DNA of 6,464 nt from Armatimonadota bacterium (GTDB lineage Bacteria; Vulcanimicrobiota; JACPDS01), in assembly GCA_016183885.1 (NCBI GenBank), contig JACPDS010000021.1, forward strand, positions 1 to 6,464, written 5' to 3'. Position 1 is the first letter of the stretch; every line of letters begins with the position of its first letter. A model generated the notes under the pieces. The model saw only the letters and a program-made list of their open reading frames with translations. It was not told where the DNA came from and searched no databases. Positions 4,828-6,464 of the stretch are shown here, in pieces. Position numbers and translations under genes: made by a program.

Positions 4828-6159
4828 ATGATACATTATTTTTTAAGAATTATATCAGCGTTTTTAATTTTATTGGGCATATTTTATTATGACCCCAGCT
4901 TTCAAGTGCAATTTTTAGCTCTTATATCTTTAATTTATCATTTTTATTTTTCTTTAAATTTTAAGAAATTAGACGAAGCAAAAGAAACTAAATATATTTT
5001 ATCCGAATTAGAAGAGGCTTATAAGATGAGCCGCAAGGAAGCGCAAATTCGCCACGAAAGAGAAATTTCACTGGCAGATAAAACCAAGAAACTGCATACT
5101 TTGGCAGAAATTACCCGTTTAATGAATCAGGCCAAAAAATTAGATGAATTATTGAAATTAATAGTAACTAGTTCAAAAGAAGAGCTTAATACTCAAATAG
5201 GATTTTTAATGTTAATTAAAAAAAATAGTCTTAATATTGTTTATTCTTTGGGCTTGTCGGAAGAATCCCAAAGAATTTTTTCCGCTAATTTAGGAGAAGG
5301 TATTTTGGGAAAAACCGCTTTAGACGGCAGGGCTGTTCGCTTAAGCGAACAAGACAACCAGTTAAAAAGTTTAATCGGCGTTTCAGAAAAAATTAAAAAT
5401 TTGCTTTGCGTTCCCATGCTCTCCCCCCAGGATAAAATGCCTATAGGCATTTTAGGCGTAGCCAATCTTATCCAGGGAAATTCTTTTGATAAAGAACAGG
5501 AAGAATATCTTGCTACATTGGCTACCGATGCGGCTATTTATATTAAGAATAAAATTTTATTGGAGAATTTAGAAAAAAGTTATTTAGAAATGATTAAAGT
5601 TTTAGCTCAAGCGGTGGAAGTAAGAGATCCTTATACTTCCGGGCATATTGAAAGGGTGCAGGATTATGCCGTAGAGATTGCCAAAAAATTAAAACTTTCT
5701 CAAACCTATACTGAATTTATTAAAAGCGCGGCTATTTTGCATGATGTTGGTAAAATCGGCACCCCGGACCAGATTTTATTAAAAGCCGGCCCATTAGATA
5801 TAAAAGAAAGAGAAGAAATGAATAAACATGTTTTAACCAGTGTTGGAATTTTAAGAGATATTAGTTCATTAAATAAAGAGGTCTTAGATTTAGTAAAACA
5901 TCATCATGAAAAATACGATGGCAGCGGTTACCCGGATAGATTAGAAGGAGAAAATATTCCCCTTGGAGCCCAAATTATTGCCATTGCGGATACATTTGAC
6001 GCCATGACCACCGATCGCCCTTATCGCAAAGGATTTCCCAAAGAAGAAGCCCTTAAAGAAATTAAAGGTCTTGCCGGAACGCAGTTTAATCCAAGGGTGG
6101 TAGAGGTTTTTTTGGCATCATTTTCTAATTATAATAATACTTTTTCGCCTCCTTCATAA
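4828..6159 (+). CDS. Membrane-anchored GAF and HD-GYP domain protein, predicted cyclic-di-GMP phosphodiesterase
   Basis: The 443-residue protein starts with two hydrophobic segments (about 4-21 and 26-43), probably a membrane hairpin that leaves the rest in the cytoplasm. A charged, likely coiled-coil stretch (about 45-100) leads to a GAF sensor domain (about 105-245, with LGEGILGKTAL and the GILGVANL strand), then an HD-GYP domain (about 255-435). The metal and catalytic signature is complete: His273 in TSGHIERV, His305-Asp306 in AILHDVGKIG, His334, His359-His360-Glu361, DGSGYP (364-369), and Asp388 in IADTFDAMTTDRPYR. HD-GYP enzymes hydrolyse cyclic-di-GMP to pGpG or GMP, and some act on other cyclic dinucleotides. 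The GAF ligand is unknown. The ATG directly follows the clpX TAA with no separate strong Shine-Dalgarno site, which suggests translational coupling. Confidence 0.93.
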   Translation: MIHYFLRIISAFLILLGIFYYDPSFQVQFLALISLIYHFYFSLNFKKLDEAKETKYILSELEEAYKMSRKEAQIRHEREISLADKTKKLHTLAEITRLMNQAKKLDELLKLIVTSSKEELNTQIGFLMLIKKNSLNIVYSLGLSEESQRIFSANLGEGILGKTALDGRAVRLSEQDNQLKSLIGVSEKIKNLLCVPMLSPQDKMPIGILGVANLIQGNSFDKEQEEYLATLATDAAIYIKNKILLENLEKSYLEMIKVLAQAVEVRDPYTSGHIERVQDYAVEIAKKLKLSQTYTEFIKSAAILHDVGKIGTPDQILLKAGPLDIKEREEMNKHVLTSVGILRDISSLNKEVLDLVKHHHEKYDGSGYPDRLEGENIPLGAQIIAIADTFDAMTTDRPYRKGFPKEEALKEIKGLAGTQFNPRVVEVFLASFSNYNNTFSPPS

Positions 6160-6187
6160 AAAAACCTGACAAGTAAAAATTTAAAAT

Positions 6188-6464
6188 ATGTCCATAGAAT
6201 TTAAAGCATATCAGCCTAAAGATGTGGAAAAAGAAGTTTATATTCTTTGGGAAGAAAATAAACTTTTTCTATCTCAAATTAACTTCAATAAAAAAGCTTA
6301 TTGCATTATGCTCCCCCCTCCCAATATTACCGGTTCTTTACATATGGGGCACGCCTTAGACGGCACACTTCAAGATATCTTAATTCGCTTAAAAAGAATG
6401 CAGGGGTTTGAGGCGCTTTGGCTGCCGGGAACAGATCATGCCGGCATAGCTACTCAAATGGTAG
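6188..6464 (+). CDS. valS: Valyl-tRNA synthetase, N-terminal part (runs off the window)
   Basis: The frame from the ATG at 6188 stays open to the edge and gives 92 residues of a class Ia aminoacyl-tRNA synthetase, which attaches valine to tRNA-Val in the cytoplasm. The segment [15 protein letters not shown] (43-57) holds the ATP-binding HIGH motif as HMGH (52-55), and [12 protein letters not shown] (79-90) is characteristic of ValRS. The N-terminus [21 protein letters not shown] matches the usual start of the family. The KMSKS loop, the editing domain and the anticodon-binding domain lie beyond the window. The gene is 28 bases after the HD-GYP stop. No clear Shine-Dalgarno sequence is seen before the ATG, where the leader is AT-rich. 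It is the likely fifth member of the operon. Confidence 0.95.
   Translation, partial: MSIEFKAYQPKDVEKEVYILWEENKLFLSQINFNKKAYCIMLPPPNITGSLHMGHALDGTLQDILIRLKRMQGFEALWLPGTDHAGIATQMV

Noticed and set aside
5241..5465. Minus-strand ORF of 74 residues inside the HD-GYP gene
   Set aside because: Antisense shadow of the GAF domain coding sequence.

Overview
The window is AT-rich bacterial chromosome (A/T-biased codons, strong Shine-Dalgarno sites before the first genes of the operon) and it falls into two blocks on the + strand. I cannot assign a phylum from the sequence alone. The tRNA-borne group I intron, the short palindromic spacer repeats and the gene order suggest an uncultured candidate-phylum bacterium (Omnitrophota- or Patescibacteria-like); this is a low-confidence impression.

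Block 1 (1-1383) is a tRNA array. It opens inside a group I self-splicing intron that carries the C-terminal part of a PD-(D/E)XK homing-endonuclease reading frame. The intron ends at about G374 and is followed by the 3' exon of a tRNA-Arg, most likely anticodon UCU. Seven complete tRNAs follow: Lys(UUU), His(GUG), Arg(ACG), Arg(UCG), Lys(CUU), Leu(UAG) and Gly(GCC). All encode CCA except Arg(UCG), which abuts the next tRNA with a single base between them. Lys(CUU) and Gly(GCC) each have an acceptor-stem mismatch. The spacers are AT-rich and hold short repeats, including a long inverted repeat between tRNA-His and tRNA-Arg(ACG).

The link between the blocks (1384-1601) has no gene. It holds copies of a CACAGAG/CTCTGTG-type repeat and a GC-rich hairpin followed by eight T's, a plausible terminator for the tRNA array.

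Block 2 (1602 to the end) is a tight protein operon: tig (trigger factor), clpP, clpX, a membrane-anchored GAF/HD-GYP signalling protein, and the start of valS, which runs off the window. Trigger factor meets nascent chains at the ribosome, and ClpX with ClpP unfolds and degrades proteins, so the first three genes form a protein-quality-control unit. The HD-GYP gene begins at the base after the clpX stop, so a predicted cyclic-dinucleotide phosphodiesterase is likely co-expressed with the protease. I found no CRISPR array, phage gene or transposase. The most unusual items are the intron, the tRNA acceptor anomalies and the clpX/HD-GYP coupling.
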